NCBI GenBank assembly: GCA_910586425.1
Contig: CAJUHL010000039.1
Location: 1-14,239 of the forward strand
Origin: an uncultured Bacilli bacterium
GTDB taxonomy: Bacteria > Bacillota_I > Bacilli_A > RF39 > UBA660
DNA length: 14,239 nucleotides
Direction: 5' to 3'
Shown here: positions 6,539-13,011 of the stretch, in pieces
Position numbering within the stretch: position 1 is the first letter of the stretch
How the letters are laid out: each line of letters starts with the position of its first letter
Made by a program: the position numbers and the translations under genes
The notes under the pieces: generated by a model
Told to the model about the DNA's origin: nothing
The model's input: only the letters and a program-made list of their open reading frames with translations
Database searches by the model: none

Positions 6539-6871
6539 ATGGAAAATAAAATATGTCAAAGTTGTGGTATGCCTATAACTTCAGATGCGCAACTAGGTAA
6601 AAATAAAGATGGAAGTATTAATGCAGATTATTGTAGATATTGCTATCAAAATGGGGAATTTATAGATAAAGTTACTATGGAAGAATATATAGAAATGTGT
6701 TCACAATATGGTTCACAAGCAGGAATGACTAATGAAGAAATGAAAGAATATTGTATGAAGTTATTTCCCACTTTAAAAAGATGGGAATGTACTTGTACTG
6801 GTGAATGTGCCAGTGGTTATAATCCTAATTGTACTTGTGAAAATCCAGAATGTCATTGTAAAGAGAAGTAA
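6539..6871 (+). CDS. Zinc-ribbon domain protein with cysteine-rich, metallothionein-like tail
   Basis: A 110-residue protein. Residues 1-82 match the putative zinc-ribbon family I know as PF12674: CQSCGMP with C6 and C9, DYCRYCYQNGEF with C32 and C35, then MEEYIEMC and a closing LFPTLKRW. Relatives of this family, as I recall them, end at that LKRW point. This one continues for 28 residues with C84, C86, C90, C98, C100, C105 and C107 plus H106, in Cys-x-Cys pairs typical of metallothioneins. It probably binds zinc, and the tail may hold a further metal cluster or sense metal; function is unknown. GGAGG at 6526-6530, eight bases before ATG 6539, decides the start; the in-frame TTG 6512 and ATG 6524 lie at or before that site. 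Monocistronic by appearance. Family call is confident; the metal-binding role of the tail is inferred. Confidence 0.85.
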   Translation: MENKICQSCGMPITSDAQLGKNKDGSINADYCRYCYQNGEFIDKVTMEEYIEMCSQYGSQAGMTNEEMKEYCMKLFPTLKRWECTCTGECASGYNPNCTCENPECHCKEK

Positions 6872-6897
6872 TTCCTACAAGAGATTAAGTTTAGTAG

Positions 6898-6915
6898 CCT
6901 TTAGAAGGTATTTTT
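6898..6915 (+). terminator. Weak possible terminator after the zinc-ribbon gene
   Basis: CCTT (6898-6901) and AAGG (6905-6908) with flanking TA/TA pairing form a small hairpin followed by a run of T (6911-6915). The stem is short, so this is tentative. Confidence 0.3.
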
Positions 6916-6986
6916 CAAACTTCCTTGATTGACAATAGTATAAATCATAATATGGCCTTCATCAATTTACTAACCAGTATTATACG

Positions 6987-6995
6987 TGTTATAAT
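6987..6995 (+). promoter_or_regulatory. Extended -10 promoter for lactate dehydrogenase
   Basis: TG at 6987-6988, one base, then TATAAT at 6990-6995, with no strong -35. The surrounding 17-mer (6979-6995) differs at one base from that in front of the restriction endonuclease (4114-4130). Confidence 0.6.
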
Positions 6996-7028
6996 ATAAG
7001 GGAATATTAAAATAAAGCGAGGATTTGT

Positions 7029-7952
7029 ATGAAAAATAAAATTGTGTTAATTGGATGTGGAAATGTTGGAATGAGCTATGCATATGCGCTTTTAAATCAG
7101 CACACCTATGTAGATGAATTAATATTAATTGATATTAATCGAGAAAAAATTGAAGGAGAAGCAGCTGACTTAAATCATTGTCTTGCATACAGCCCTTCTA
7201 AAGTAAATGTTTGTGTGGGTGATTATGCTGATTGTAAAGATGCTAAAATTGTGGTAATAGCGGCTGGTAGTAATCAAGAAGTCGGGGAAACGAGAATGGA
7301 TTTGATTCATAAAAACAGTCGTATTTTCAAATCCATTATTGATTCTGTTATGCAGAATGGTTTTGATGGGATCTTTTTGGTAGCCACCAATCCTTTGGAT
7401 GTAATGACTTGTTTGACGTTACGATATTCAGGTTTGGATGGGAATAAGGTGATTGGATCAGGAACAACATTGGATACAGCACGGTTAAAATATTTAATTA
7501 GTGAAAAGATCCAAATATGCCCAAAAGATATTCAAGTCTTTGTGATGGGAGAACATGGTGATAGTGAATTTGTTGCGTGGAGTCATGCCAATATTGGTCT
7601 TACTGGAATTGATGCTTTTTTGACACAATCAGAAAAGAAACAACTGGAAGAAGAGGTTCGAAATGCTGCTTATGAAATTATTCAAAAAAAAGGTGCCACT
7701 TATTATGGAATTGGAATGTGTTTGGTTCGCATTACTTGTGCTATTTTAGAAGATAAAAACATTATTTTACCTGTTTCTAGTTATGATGAAAAAAATAAAA
7801 TTTGTATTTCAACACCTGCTATCGTCAATCGTAATGGAGTACAAAAGAAGATACATATTCCGCTCAATGAGGAAGAAACGAAATACTTGAATCAATCAAT
7901 TCAAGTGATTCAAAACGCTGTAAATATGGTGATAGAAGCGGATATAAAATAA
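7029..7952 (+). CDS. ldh: L-lactate dehydrogenase
   Basis: A 307-residue NAD-dependent enzyme reducing pyruvate to L-lactate at the end of fermentative glycolysis; cytosolic, normally a tetramer. The Rossmann motif GCGNVG is at 9-14, with D35 at the end of the second strand for NAD ribose binding. Q83 in NQEVGETR is the residue that separates lactate from malate dehydrogenases (Arg in the latter), followed by R89. N121, D149, R152 and the catalytic H176 in MGEHGDSE are all in place. H186 in WSHANI matches the histidine that helps bind fructose-1,6-bisphosphate in Bacillus-type enzymes, so allosteric activation is possible. GCGAGGA precedes ATG 7029. It is flanked by its own promoter and a weak terminator, so probably monocistronic. 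Only moderately sure that it is the main lactate dehydrogenase, since paralogues are common. Confidence 0.92.
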   Translation: MKNKIVLIGCGNVGMSYAYALLNQHTYVDELILIDINREKIEGEAADLNHCLAYSPSKVNVCVGDYADCKDAKIVVIAAGSNQEVGETRMDLIHKNSRIFKSIIDSVMQNGFDGIFLVATNPLDVMTCLTLRYSGLDGNKVIGSGTTLDTARLKYLISEKIQICPKDIQVFVMGEHGDSEFVAWSHANIGLTGIDAFLTQSEKKQLEEEVRNAAYEIIQKKGATYYGIGMCLVRITCAILEDKNIILPVSSYDEKNKICISTPAIVNRNGVQKKIHIPLNEEETKYLNQSIQVIQNAVNMVIEADIK

Positions 7953-7968
7953 AGTAACTACTTTTTTT
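7951..7968 (+). terminator. Small terminator overlapping the lactate dehydrogenase stop codon
   Basis: AAAGT (7951-7955) pairs with ACTTT (7960-7964) around AACT, followed by more T. It is short and AT-rich, so it may be leaky and allow some read-through into the glycosidase gene. Confidence 0.4.
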
Positions 7969-7970
7969 CT

Positions 7971-7997
7971 ATTGATTTTGTATCAATTGGTTATAAT
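7971..7997 (+). promoter_or_regulatory. Promoter region of the glycosidase gene with an inverted repeat
   Basis: TATAAT at 7992-7997 is a good -10. Just upstream ATTGAT (7971-7976) and ATCAAT (7982-7987) form a 6-bp inverted repeat that could be an operator or replace a normal -35. AGGAGG at 8004-8009 then gives strong translation. Confidence 0.5.
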
Positions 7998-8017
7998 AAA
8001 AAAAGGAGGACAGGCAA

Positions 8018-9226
8018 ATGAAAAAAAGCTTATTTGCGGCGATTTTTATAATCATGATGCTTTTTGGTATATTTCAAATGGTCAATACGTCCAATAATTC
8101 TTATCAAAAAATAGAAAAAACCTTATACGAAGAAAAAGTTCAAACTCAAATCGAACAACTTACTTTAGAAGAAAAAATTGGTCAAATGTTTATGATTTCT
8201 TATTCCAGTGAGACAATGAAAAATACAATCAAACAAATAATGGATTATAAGCCTGGTGGTATTATTTTATTTAAAAATAATTTTAAAAGCTATGAAGAAA
8301 CATATAATCAAATTCATCAAATGGAAAGTATAACGACAATTCCTCTGTTTATTTCTGTCGATCAAGAAGGTGGTAGGGTACAGCGACTACAGGAACTAGA
8401 GGATGCCTCTGTCACTATAATTCCTCCTATGCAGCTGGTAGGTAGTACACGCAATTCTTTATTGAGCTATGGAGTTGGAAAGGTAGTAGGCGAGGAGTTA
8501 CAGGTTTTTGGTATTAATATGGATTTTGCTCCTGTATTAGATATTGTAAGTGATTTCAATAATCAAGTAATTGGAAATCGAAGTTTTGGGTCAGATGCGA
8601 AAACTGTGTCCGAAATGGGGATTGCCTTTGCCAATGGACTAGAGGATAGTGGTGTGATTGCAGTTTACAAACATTTTCCAGGACATGGGAGTACGATATC
8701 TGATTCACATTCTGTTTTGCCTATAATTTCTAAAACAAAAGAAGAGCTTGTCACATCTGATTTGATTCCTTTTCAAAAAGCCATAGATGCTGGGGCTGAT
8801 ATCATTATGGTTGGACATTTGGCTGTTCCAAGTATCAGTCATGATGAAACACCTGCTTCCTTATCCCCTGCAATTATTACAGGGTTATTGAAAGAGGAAA
8901 TGGGATATCAAGGATTGGTAGTTACAGATGCACTTAATATGGGTGCTATTACTAAATATTATTCTGAAAAAGAAATTTACGAACGTGCCATTCAAGCTGG
9001 GGTAGATATTTTATTGATGCCAGTGGATTTGGGACGCGCGATTGCTTATATCAAAGAAAGTATTGCTGAAGGGCAAATAACAGAGCAACAAATCGATGAA
9101 TCGGTGCGAAAGATTCTTTTATTAAAATATCAAAAGTTGTCAAGTAAAAAATTAGATAAAACATTTCTCGGTAGTCAAAAACACCAATTTATTATCGAAA
9201 AGGTCTATGATTATTTTAAAAATTAA
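8018..9226 (+). CDS. nagZ: Glycoside hydrolase family 3 beta-N-acetylhexosaminidase, membrane-anchored
   Basis: A 402-residue NagZ-type enzyme that removes N-acetylglucosamine from muropeptides during cell-wall turnover. Residues 1-23 (MKK, then a hydrophobic core with no lipobox Cys) form a signal anchor or uncleaved signal peptide, so the catalytic domain should lie outside the membrane. Family motifs are KPGGIILF (78-85), SVDQEGGRVQRL (113-124), NMDFAPVLDI (167-176), KHFPGHG (218-224) with the acid/base dyad D229 and H231 in DSH, and the nucleophile D304 in VVTDALNMGAI. Length corresponds to the catalytic domain alone, without the extra C-terminal domain of Bacillus subtilis NagZ. ATG 8018 sits eight bases after AGGAGG. 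It has its own promoter after lactate dehydrogenase and no close downstream partner. The symbol is by family; a secreted hexosaminidase of other specificity is the main alternative. Confidence 0.88.
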   Translation: MKKSLFAAIFIIMMLFGIFQMVNTSNNSYQKIEKTLYEEKVQTQIEQLTLEEKIGQMFMISYSSETMKNTIKQIMDYKPGGIILFKNNFKSYEETYNQIHQMESITTIPLFISVDQEGGRVQRLQELEDASVTIIPPMQLVGSTRNSLLSYGVGKVVGEELQVFGINMDFAPVLDIVSDFNNQVIGNRSFGSDAKTVSEMGIAFANGLEDSGVIAVYKHFPGHGSTISDSHSVLPIISKTKEELVTSDLIPFQKAIDAGADIIMVGHLAVPSISHDETPASLSPAIITGLLKEEMGYQGLVVTDALNMGAITKYYSEKEIYERAIQAGVDILLMPVDLGRAIAYIKESIAEGQITEQQIDESVRKILLLKYQKLSSKKLDKTFLGSQKHQFIIEKVYDYFKN

Positions 9227-9245
9227 ATTCTTAAATTTAAAATTT

Positions 9246-9270
9246 AGAAAATAAATCTAGATTTTTTTCT
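9246..9270 (+). terminator. AT-rich near-palindrome, weak terminator candidate after the glycosidase
   Basis: AGAAAA, a bulged T, AAATCT, then AGATTT and TTTTCT pair almost completely around the centre at 9258/9259, with T-rich sequence following. The stem has few GC pairs, so termination strength is doubtful. Confidence 0.35.
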
Positions 9271-9333
9271 TTAAAATTCTTTTTTTCATATTCTTCTTGT
9301 GATAAAATAAAAAGAGAATAGGAGTATATGATT

Positions 9334-9603
9334 ATGGAGAACGAAACAGTGGTAAAAAAGGTTTGGATTCATGGACAATATCAATCTATTGATATTGTAG
9401 CAAATTTTATATTGGAACAAACAGGAAAAGAATATATTATATACACTTTAAATGAAAGTAAAAATGATAGGGTAGTATTATATGCTTCCATTGTGACTGA
9501 AAAAGATGGCAAGCTTGTCTTTGAAACCATTCCAGATGAAGAATGGTTACTTATAAAAGAAAAGATGCGTCAAGTGATTCATAGTGAAGGGGGCAATGCA
9601 TAA
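9334..9603 (+). CDS. DUF1292 domain protein
   Basis: An 89-residue small acidic protein. The core GKEYIIYTLNESKNDRVVLYASIV, continuing to FETIPDEEWLLIKEKMRQVI, is the DUF1292 pattern (YrzB-like): a short strand-rich domain beginning at GKEY and ending in a helix after an EEW-type turn. The molecular function of DUF1292 is not known; members are widespread in Bacillota. ATG 9328 and ATG 9334 are both in frame; AGGAG at 9320-9324 is nine bases before 9334 but only three before 9328, so 9334 is preferred. Its stop TAA overlaps the next ATG (TAATG at 9601-9605), so the two genes form one translationally coupled unit ending at the terminator at 10248-10274. Family call is fairly sure. Confidence 0.75.
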   Translation: MENETVVKKVWIHGQYQSIDIVANFILEQTGKEYIIYTLNESKNDRVVLYASIVTEKDGKLVFETIPDEEWLLIKEKMRQVIHSEGGNA

Positions 9604-10259
9604 TGCAACAAGAAAAACAAAGAGAATGGATTCAGTGGCATGATATGGACATTTCTATTTCAGGTTACCGTATTTGTATGATTAAACAAGCCGTTTTGAC
9701 TAAATTGGCTAATTTAGATTATCTTGAATGTCAAAGTAAAGCGTATCAAAGGCATTTTGCAAGAGAACAAAAAAAACTAGATCAAGCAATTGGACAAACC
9801 AAAGATTTGCTTATTACGTCTTCCAATCAAACTGACATCGATCAATTGCACCAAAAAGTTGCATTGTTTGAACGTCTTAAGGAATGCAATCAATCCAATG
9901 TAGATCAAGCAATTGATAATGAATATGTTAGTGATAGATTGAAAAAAGATATTCAGGAATTAAAAGAGATACCTCGTTTAAAATGGATAAAAAGATTACA
10001 ATTGAAATTAAGAACTTCCGAGGCATATATTCGAGCAAAAGGCAATCTTGAAATTTTCAAAGCCGTAAAATTGGACCGAAAAAATAAAGGAAAAGCAATC
10101 AATGATTCATCATTAAATGACATTCATCAAAAGGTAGATACTATTTTAAAAGGAACAGAAAATGATCCAACAAGCCGTGCACAATTTGATCATTTAATCA
10201 ATGGGCTTGCGGCTGCTTTTCAATCAGAACAGGATGAGAAATCTTCCAAAGGAAAGTAA
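9603..10259 (+). CDS. Hypothetical coiled-coil protein coupled to the DUF1292 gene
   Basis: I do not recognise this 218-residue protein. It has no signal peptide or membrane segment and is rich in Gln, Lys, Asp and Glu, with long helical stretches (about 40-125 and 130-160) that would form coiled coils. The segment around SEAYIRAKGNLEIFKAVKLD (139-158) faintly resembles YlbF/YmcA-type helical regulators, but too weakly to name it. The C-terminal part (165-218) looks flexible. The start ATG overlaps the DUF1292 stop (TAATG), so it is made by coupled translation and probably works with, or at similar levels to, that protein. The gene ends inside a strong terminator hairpin. Confidence 0.75.
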   Translation: MQQEKQREWIQWHDMDISISGYRICMIKQAVLTKLANLDYLECQSKAYQRHFAREQKKLDQAIGQTKDLLITSSNQTDIDQLHQKVALFERLKECNQSNVDQAIDNEYVSDRLKKDIQELKEIPRLKWIKRLQLKLRTSEAYIRAKGNLEIFKAVKLDRKNKGKAINDSSLNDIHQKVDTILKGTENDPTSRAQFDHLINGLAAAFQSEQDEKSSKGK

Positions 10260-10274
10260 TTGCTTTCCTTTTTT
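10248..10274 (+). terminator. Strong intrinsic terminator
   Basis: AAAGGAAAG (10248-10256) pairs perfectly with CTTTCCTTT (10263-10271) around TAATTG, with a run of six T at 10269-10274. The stop codon of the upstream gene lies in the loop. Confidence 0.85.
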
Positions 10275-10289
10275 GTTAATCAAATTTGG

Positions 10290-10318
10290 TTGTATTTTTG
10301 ATATAACAATAGTATAAT
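10290..10318 (+). promoter_or_regulatory. Promoter of the nfeD-SPFH-CPBP operon
   Basis: TTGTAT (10290-10295) and TATAAT (10313-10318) at the ideal 17-bp spacing, directly after a strong terminator. A short leader with AGGTGATG leads to ATG 10337. Confidence 0.75.
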
Positions 10319-10336
10319 TTAATTAGGTGATGATTT

Positions 10337-10756
10337 ATGTTTTATATATGGATTGCAATTATTATTTTGCTCGCGATTGTAGAGGTAATGACCATTAATT
10401 TAACAACCATATGGTTTGTGGTAAGTGGGTTACTTGCTCTTGCCCTTTCTTTCATCAATGACAATTTTATGATACAAGTTGGCGTATTTTGTCTTGTCGG
10501 AATCCTATTATTAATTACAACAAGACCAATATTACAAAAATGGCTTTCTACTAAAAAAGTAAGAACCAATTTAGATCGTATTATTGGAATGAAGGGAATT
10601 GTGACCGAAGAGATTTTAAAAAATGGGACAGGAGAAGTAAAAGTAGATGGAAAAAAATGGACAGCTTTTGCAGATCAAGAAATAAAGGTTGATAGTACTG
10701 TAAAAGTATTATTAATAGATGGTGTAAAGATTAAAGTAGAGGAATGGGAGGATTAA
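10337..10756 (+). CDS. NfeD-like membrane protein
   Basis: A 139-residue short-form NfeD protein. Residues about 2-20, 22-41 and 46-64 are three hydrophobic helices. The remainder (about 80-139: RIIGMKGIVTEEIL, then GTGEVKVDGKKWTAFAD and VKVLLIDGVKIKVE) is the OB-fold NfeD C-terminal domain facing the cytosol. NfeD proteins are encoded next to SPFH/stomatin proteins in bacteria and archaea and are thought to support their assembly in the membrane; the long forms also carry a protease domain, absent here. AGGTGATG just before ATG 10337 and the promoter at 10290-10318 set the start. The next gene starts 2 bp after its stop, and the GGGAGG for that gene lies inside this one. Family call is confident. 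Confidence 0.87.
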   Translation: MFYIWIAIIILLAIVEVMTINLTTIWFVVSGLLALALSFINDNFMIQVGVFCLVGILLLITTRPILQKWLSTKKVRTNLDRIIGMKGIVTEEILKNGTGEVKVDGKKWTAFADQEIKVDSTVKVLLIDGVKIKVEEWED

Positions 10757-10758
10757 CT

Positions 10759-11646
10759 ATGGAAATTTTTATTACTTTACTCATTCTTGTAGCGGTACTG
10801 GTAATACCTAATATTAAAGTAGTACCACAAGCAAGAACTTATGTGATAGAACGTTTGGGTTCTTATTCACAAACATGGCAGCATGGGTTGCATTTTAAAA
10901 TACCATTTGTAGACCGTGTTGCGAATACAGTTACCTTAAAGGAAATTGTAAAGGATTTCGCACCACAACCTGTAATTACGAAGGATAATGTTACAATGCA
11001 AATTGATACGGTTGTTTATTATCAGATTACAGACGCTAAATTGTATACCTATGGGGTGGAACATCCAATTAGTGCAATTGAAAATTTAACTGCGACTACG
11101 TTACGTAATTTAATTGGGGAATTAGAGTTGGATCAAACTTTAACATCAAGAGACATTATCAACTCTAAAATGCGTTCTATTTTGGATGAAGCAACAGATC
11201 CTTGGGGGATTAAAGTCAATCGTGTGGAAGTTAAAAATATTATTCCACCAAGAGATATTCAAGAAGCAATGGAAAAACAAATGCGTGCAGAACGTGAGCG
11301 TCGTGAAAAAATATTACAAGCAGAGGGAGAAAAGAAATCTAATATTCTAATTGCGGAAGGAGAAAAAGAAAGTGCAATTTTAAGAGCAGAGGCAAAAAAA
11401 GAAGCACAAATCCGTGAGGCAGAGGGAGAAGCAGAAGCTATTTTAAAATTAAAAACAGCGGAAGCTGAAGGAATTAAATTGTTAAAAGAAGCAAAGGCTG
11501 ATAATGCAGTACTAACTTTAAAAAGTTTTGAAGCCTTAACCAATGTAGCAAATGGTCAATCAACAAAAATTATTGTTCCATCAGATTTACAAAACATTGC
11601 AACAATTAGTACTACAATATCAGAAATGTTTAAAAAGGAAAAATAA
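10759..11646 (+). CDS. SPFH/stomatin-like (paraslipin) membrane protein
   Basis: A 295-residue SPFH/Band 7 protein of the paraslipin (QmcA-like) group. Residues 1-18 are a hydrophobic N-terminal anchor. VVPQARTYVIERLGSY (21-36) and HGLHFKIPFVDRV (42-54) open the SPFH domain, which runs to about 170 and includes NIIPPRDIQEAME. From 170 to 245 a long helix with AEGE/AEAEG-type repeats (EGEKKSNILIAEGEKESAIL) forms the coiled coil used for ring assembly. Such proteins organise membrane microdomains and act with NfeD proteins, which fits the gene immediately upstream. An in-frame ATG at 10744 lies before GGGAGG (10746-10751), so ATG 10759, seven bases after it, is the better start. The stop overlaps the next gene (TAATG). 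Confident at family level. Confidence 0.92.
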   Translation: MEIFITLLILVAVLVIPNIKVVPQARTYVIERLGSYSQTWQHGLHFKIPFVDRVANTVTLKEIVKDFAPQPVITKDNVTMQIDTVVYYQITDAKLYTYGVEHPISAIENLTATTLRNLIGELELDQTLTSRDIINSKMRSILDEATDPWGIKVNRVEVKNIIPPRDIQEAMEKQMRAERERREKILQAEGEKKSNILIAEGEKESAILRAEAKKEAQIREAEGEAEAILKLKTAEAEGIKLLKEAKADNAVLTLKSFEALTNVANGQSTKIIVPSDLQNIATISTTISEMFKKEK

Positions 11647-12461
11647 TGAAACGTAATTCTTCCTATTTTTGGAATGTAATACGTGTCTTGATGTGGCCTA
11701 TCCTAGTTGGAATAGGCCAATTTTTAATTGTTGCAATCTTATCTTTTCTTTTTATGCAAGGTCAAGTGGACCAAATGAAATTGGAGTATCCATCAGAATC
11801 TGAAGAACAAATTATTGAGCGTGTGAATCAAATGGATTTGAGTATTCCCCTAAATGAATATATGGAATCCCATATGATTTATATTGTTGTTCTGAATGCT
11901 TTTCTTTTTATTCCGATTTTGATTTACCAGTATTATAAACATCGTCAAAAAAGTGAAAAAATAAAAGTAACCAATTTTATTTGGCTATTCTTATCTCCTT
12001 TTGCCTTTTGTTTTTTATTTCATATTCCTTTACTTGGAATGGGTGTTCAGTATGAAGCAATCCATACATCTTATTTTTGGATATTGGTTATCAGCGAAGG
12101 AATTGTAGGACCTGTATTAGAGGAGTATCTATTCCGTGGTGTAGTTTATCATAAGTTAAAAAAGATATATACTACAAAAAATGCGATGATATTTTGTACA
12201 ATCATTTTTGCATTATTTCATGATAATTTATTACAGATTATTTTTACTGCATTGTTAGGTACGATATTGATTTTATTATATGAAAAATATCAGGATATGA
12301 AAGTACCTATTTTCTTTCATTGTGTGGTAAATCTGGTTTCTCTTTTATGGATTCCATATTTACAAAGTATTCACTTTGCCTTGACAATCATTTTATTTTT
12401 AGCGAGTGCAATTTCCTTTTATGTATTTTGTCATAAAGTATGTTTTTTCAAACATAATTAG
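11646..12461 (+). CDS. CPBP-family intramembrane metalloprotease
   Basis: A 271-residue multi-pass membrane protein with about seven or eight hydrophobic segments. CPBP (Abi, CAAX protease and bacteriocin-processing) signatures are all visible: EEYLFRG with E159, E160 and R164; FALFHDN with H192; and HCVVNL with H225 and N229. The glutamates and histidines are the expected catalytic/metal site within the membrane. Roles in the family include prenyl-protein processing, bacteriocin self-immunity and cleavage of membrane signalling proteins; which applies here is not visible. A loop after the first helix (about 40-75) is predicted outside the membrane core. ATG 11646 overlaps the SPFH stop (TAATG), so it is translated in coupling with that gene, suggesting a membrane-quality or stress role with SPFH/NfeD (inference). 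Confidence 0.88.
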   Translation: MKRNSSYFWNVIRVLMWPILVGIGQFLIVAILSFLFMQGQVDQMKLEYPSESEEQIIERVNQMDLSIPLNEYMESHMIYIVVLNAFLFIPILIYQYYKHRQKSEKIKVTNFIWLFLSPFAFCFLFHIPLLGMGVQYEAIHTSYFWILVISEGIVGPVLEEYLFRGVVYHKLKKIYTTKNAMIFCTIIFALFHDNLLQIIFTALLGTILILLYEKYQDMKVPIFFHCVVNLVSLLWIPYLQSIHFALTIILFLASAISFYVFCHKVCFFKHN

Positions 12462-12495
12462 GCTACTATTTTCATACGATATATAGGTGATTGAA

Positions 12496-12969
12496 ATGAA
12501 TAAATTCATAGATTATGGAACAGTAGAATTTCCATATTCTAGTATGACTGTCTGTTTTTCTTTACTCAATTCTGCACGTATTTATGTTAGGAGTCAGTCA
12601 GAACAAGTACCTCATGATGCGCTTATGACGCTAACTGGTCTTATTAATCATATCGGGGTGCTTACAACACATGATTTTCAAATTGTAATGGCAGATTTGA
12701 ATCAGGAACCTACTTCAGATATTTCAGTAGATACAAGTATGGTATTGAATGTATTATGGAACTATGGTTCGCATTATTTGAATGCGTTACACCGTGATTA
12801 TCAACAAGGGGATTCTGTTTTGCAAGAACAGCTATTACAGGGTACAGATGTATCTACTTTGCAAAGTTTTATCAATGATATTGCAAGGAGAAATCAAATA
12901 GATTATTATTTTTCGAAAGAAGCATTGTTTCAAAGATTTTATGATATCCAAAATCAAAAACAGAAGTGA
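12496..12969 (+). CDS. Hypothetical 157-residue protein, last gene of the NfeD operon
   Basis: I do not recognise this protein. It is soluble by appearance, with no signal peptide or membrane segment. Notable stretches are YGTVEFPYSSMTV near the start, a central MTLTGLINHIGVLTTHDFQIVMADL, an acidic linker, and a helical C-terminal half ending NQIDYYFSKEALFQRFYDIQNQ. Start choice: GTG 12487 is in frame, but it lies within AGGTGAT (12485-12491), which is placed to serve ATG 12496. It follows the CPBP gene by 34 bp with no terminator between them and is itself followed by a strong terminator, so it is probably the fourth gene of the operon. No function can be given. Confidence 0.75.
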   Translation: MNKFIDYGTVEFPYSSMTVCFSLLNSARIYVRSQSEQVPHDALMTLTGLINHIGVLTTHDFQIVMADLNQEPTSDISVDTSMVLNVLWNYGSHYLNALHRDYQQGDSVLQEQLLQGTDVSTLQSFINDIARRNQIDYYFSKEALFQRFYDIQNQKQK

Positions 12970-12975
12970 TAATGT

Positions 12976-13002
12976 AAAAAAGCTGCCAATTGGCGGCTTT
13001 TT
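12976..13002 (+). terminator. Strong terminator between convergent genes
   Basis: AGCTGCC (12981-12987) pairs with GGCGGCT (12992-12998) around AATT with one G-U pair; A-run on the left, T-run on the right. It ends the operon on the + strand. Read from the minus strand the stem has one C-A mismatch, so it can also serve the flippase gene but less well. Confidence 0.82.
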
Positions 13003-13011
13003 AGTGTTTTT

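Noticed and set aside
8684..8710. Serine after KHFPGHG where many family members have aspartate in the glycosidase
   Set aside because: This position varies among NagZ enzymes; the catalytic D229/H231 pair is intact, so it is not a sign of inactivation.
9778..9915. 15-bp direct repeat TAGATCAAGCAATTG at 9778 and 9901, in frame 41 codons apart
   Set aside because: Only the short LDQAI/VDQAI peptide is shared; the surrounding residues do not align, so it is not a domain duplication.
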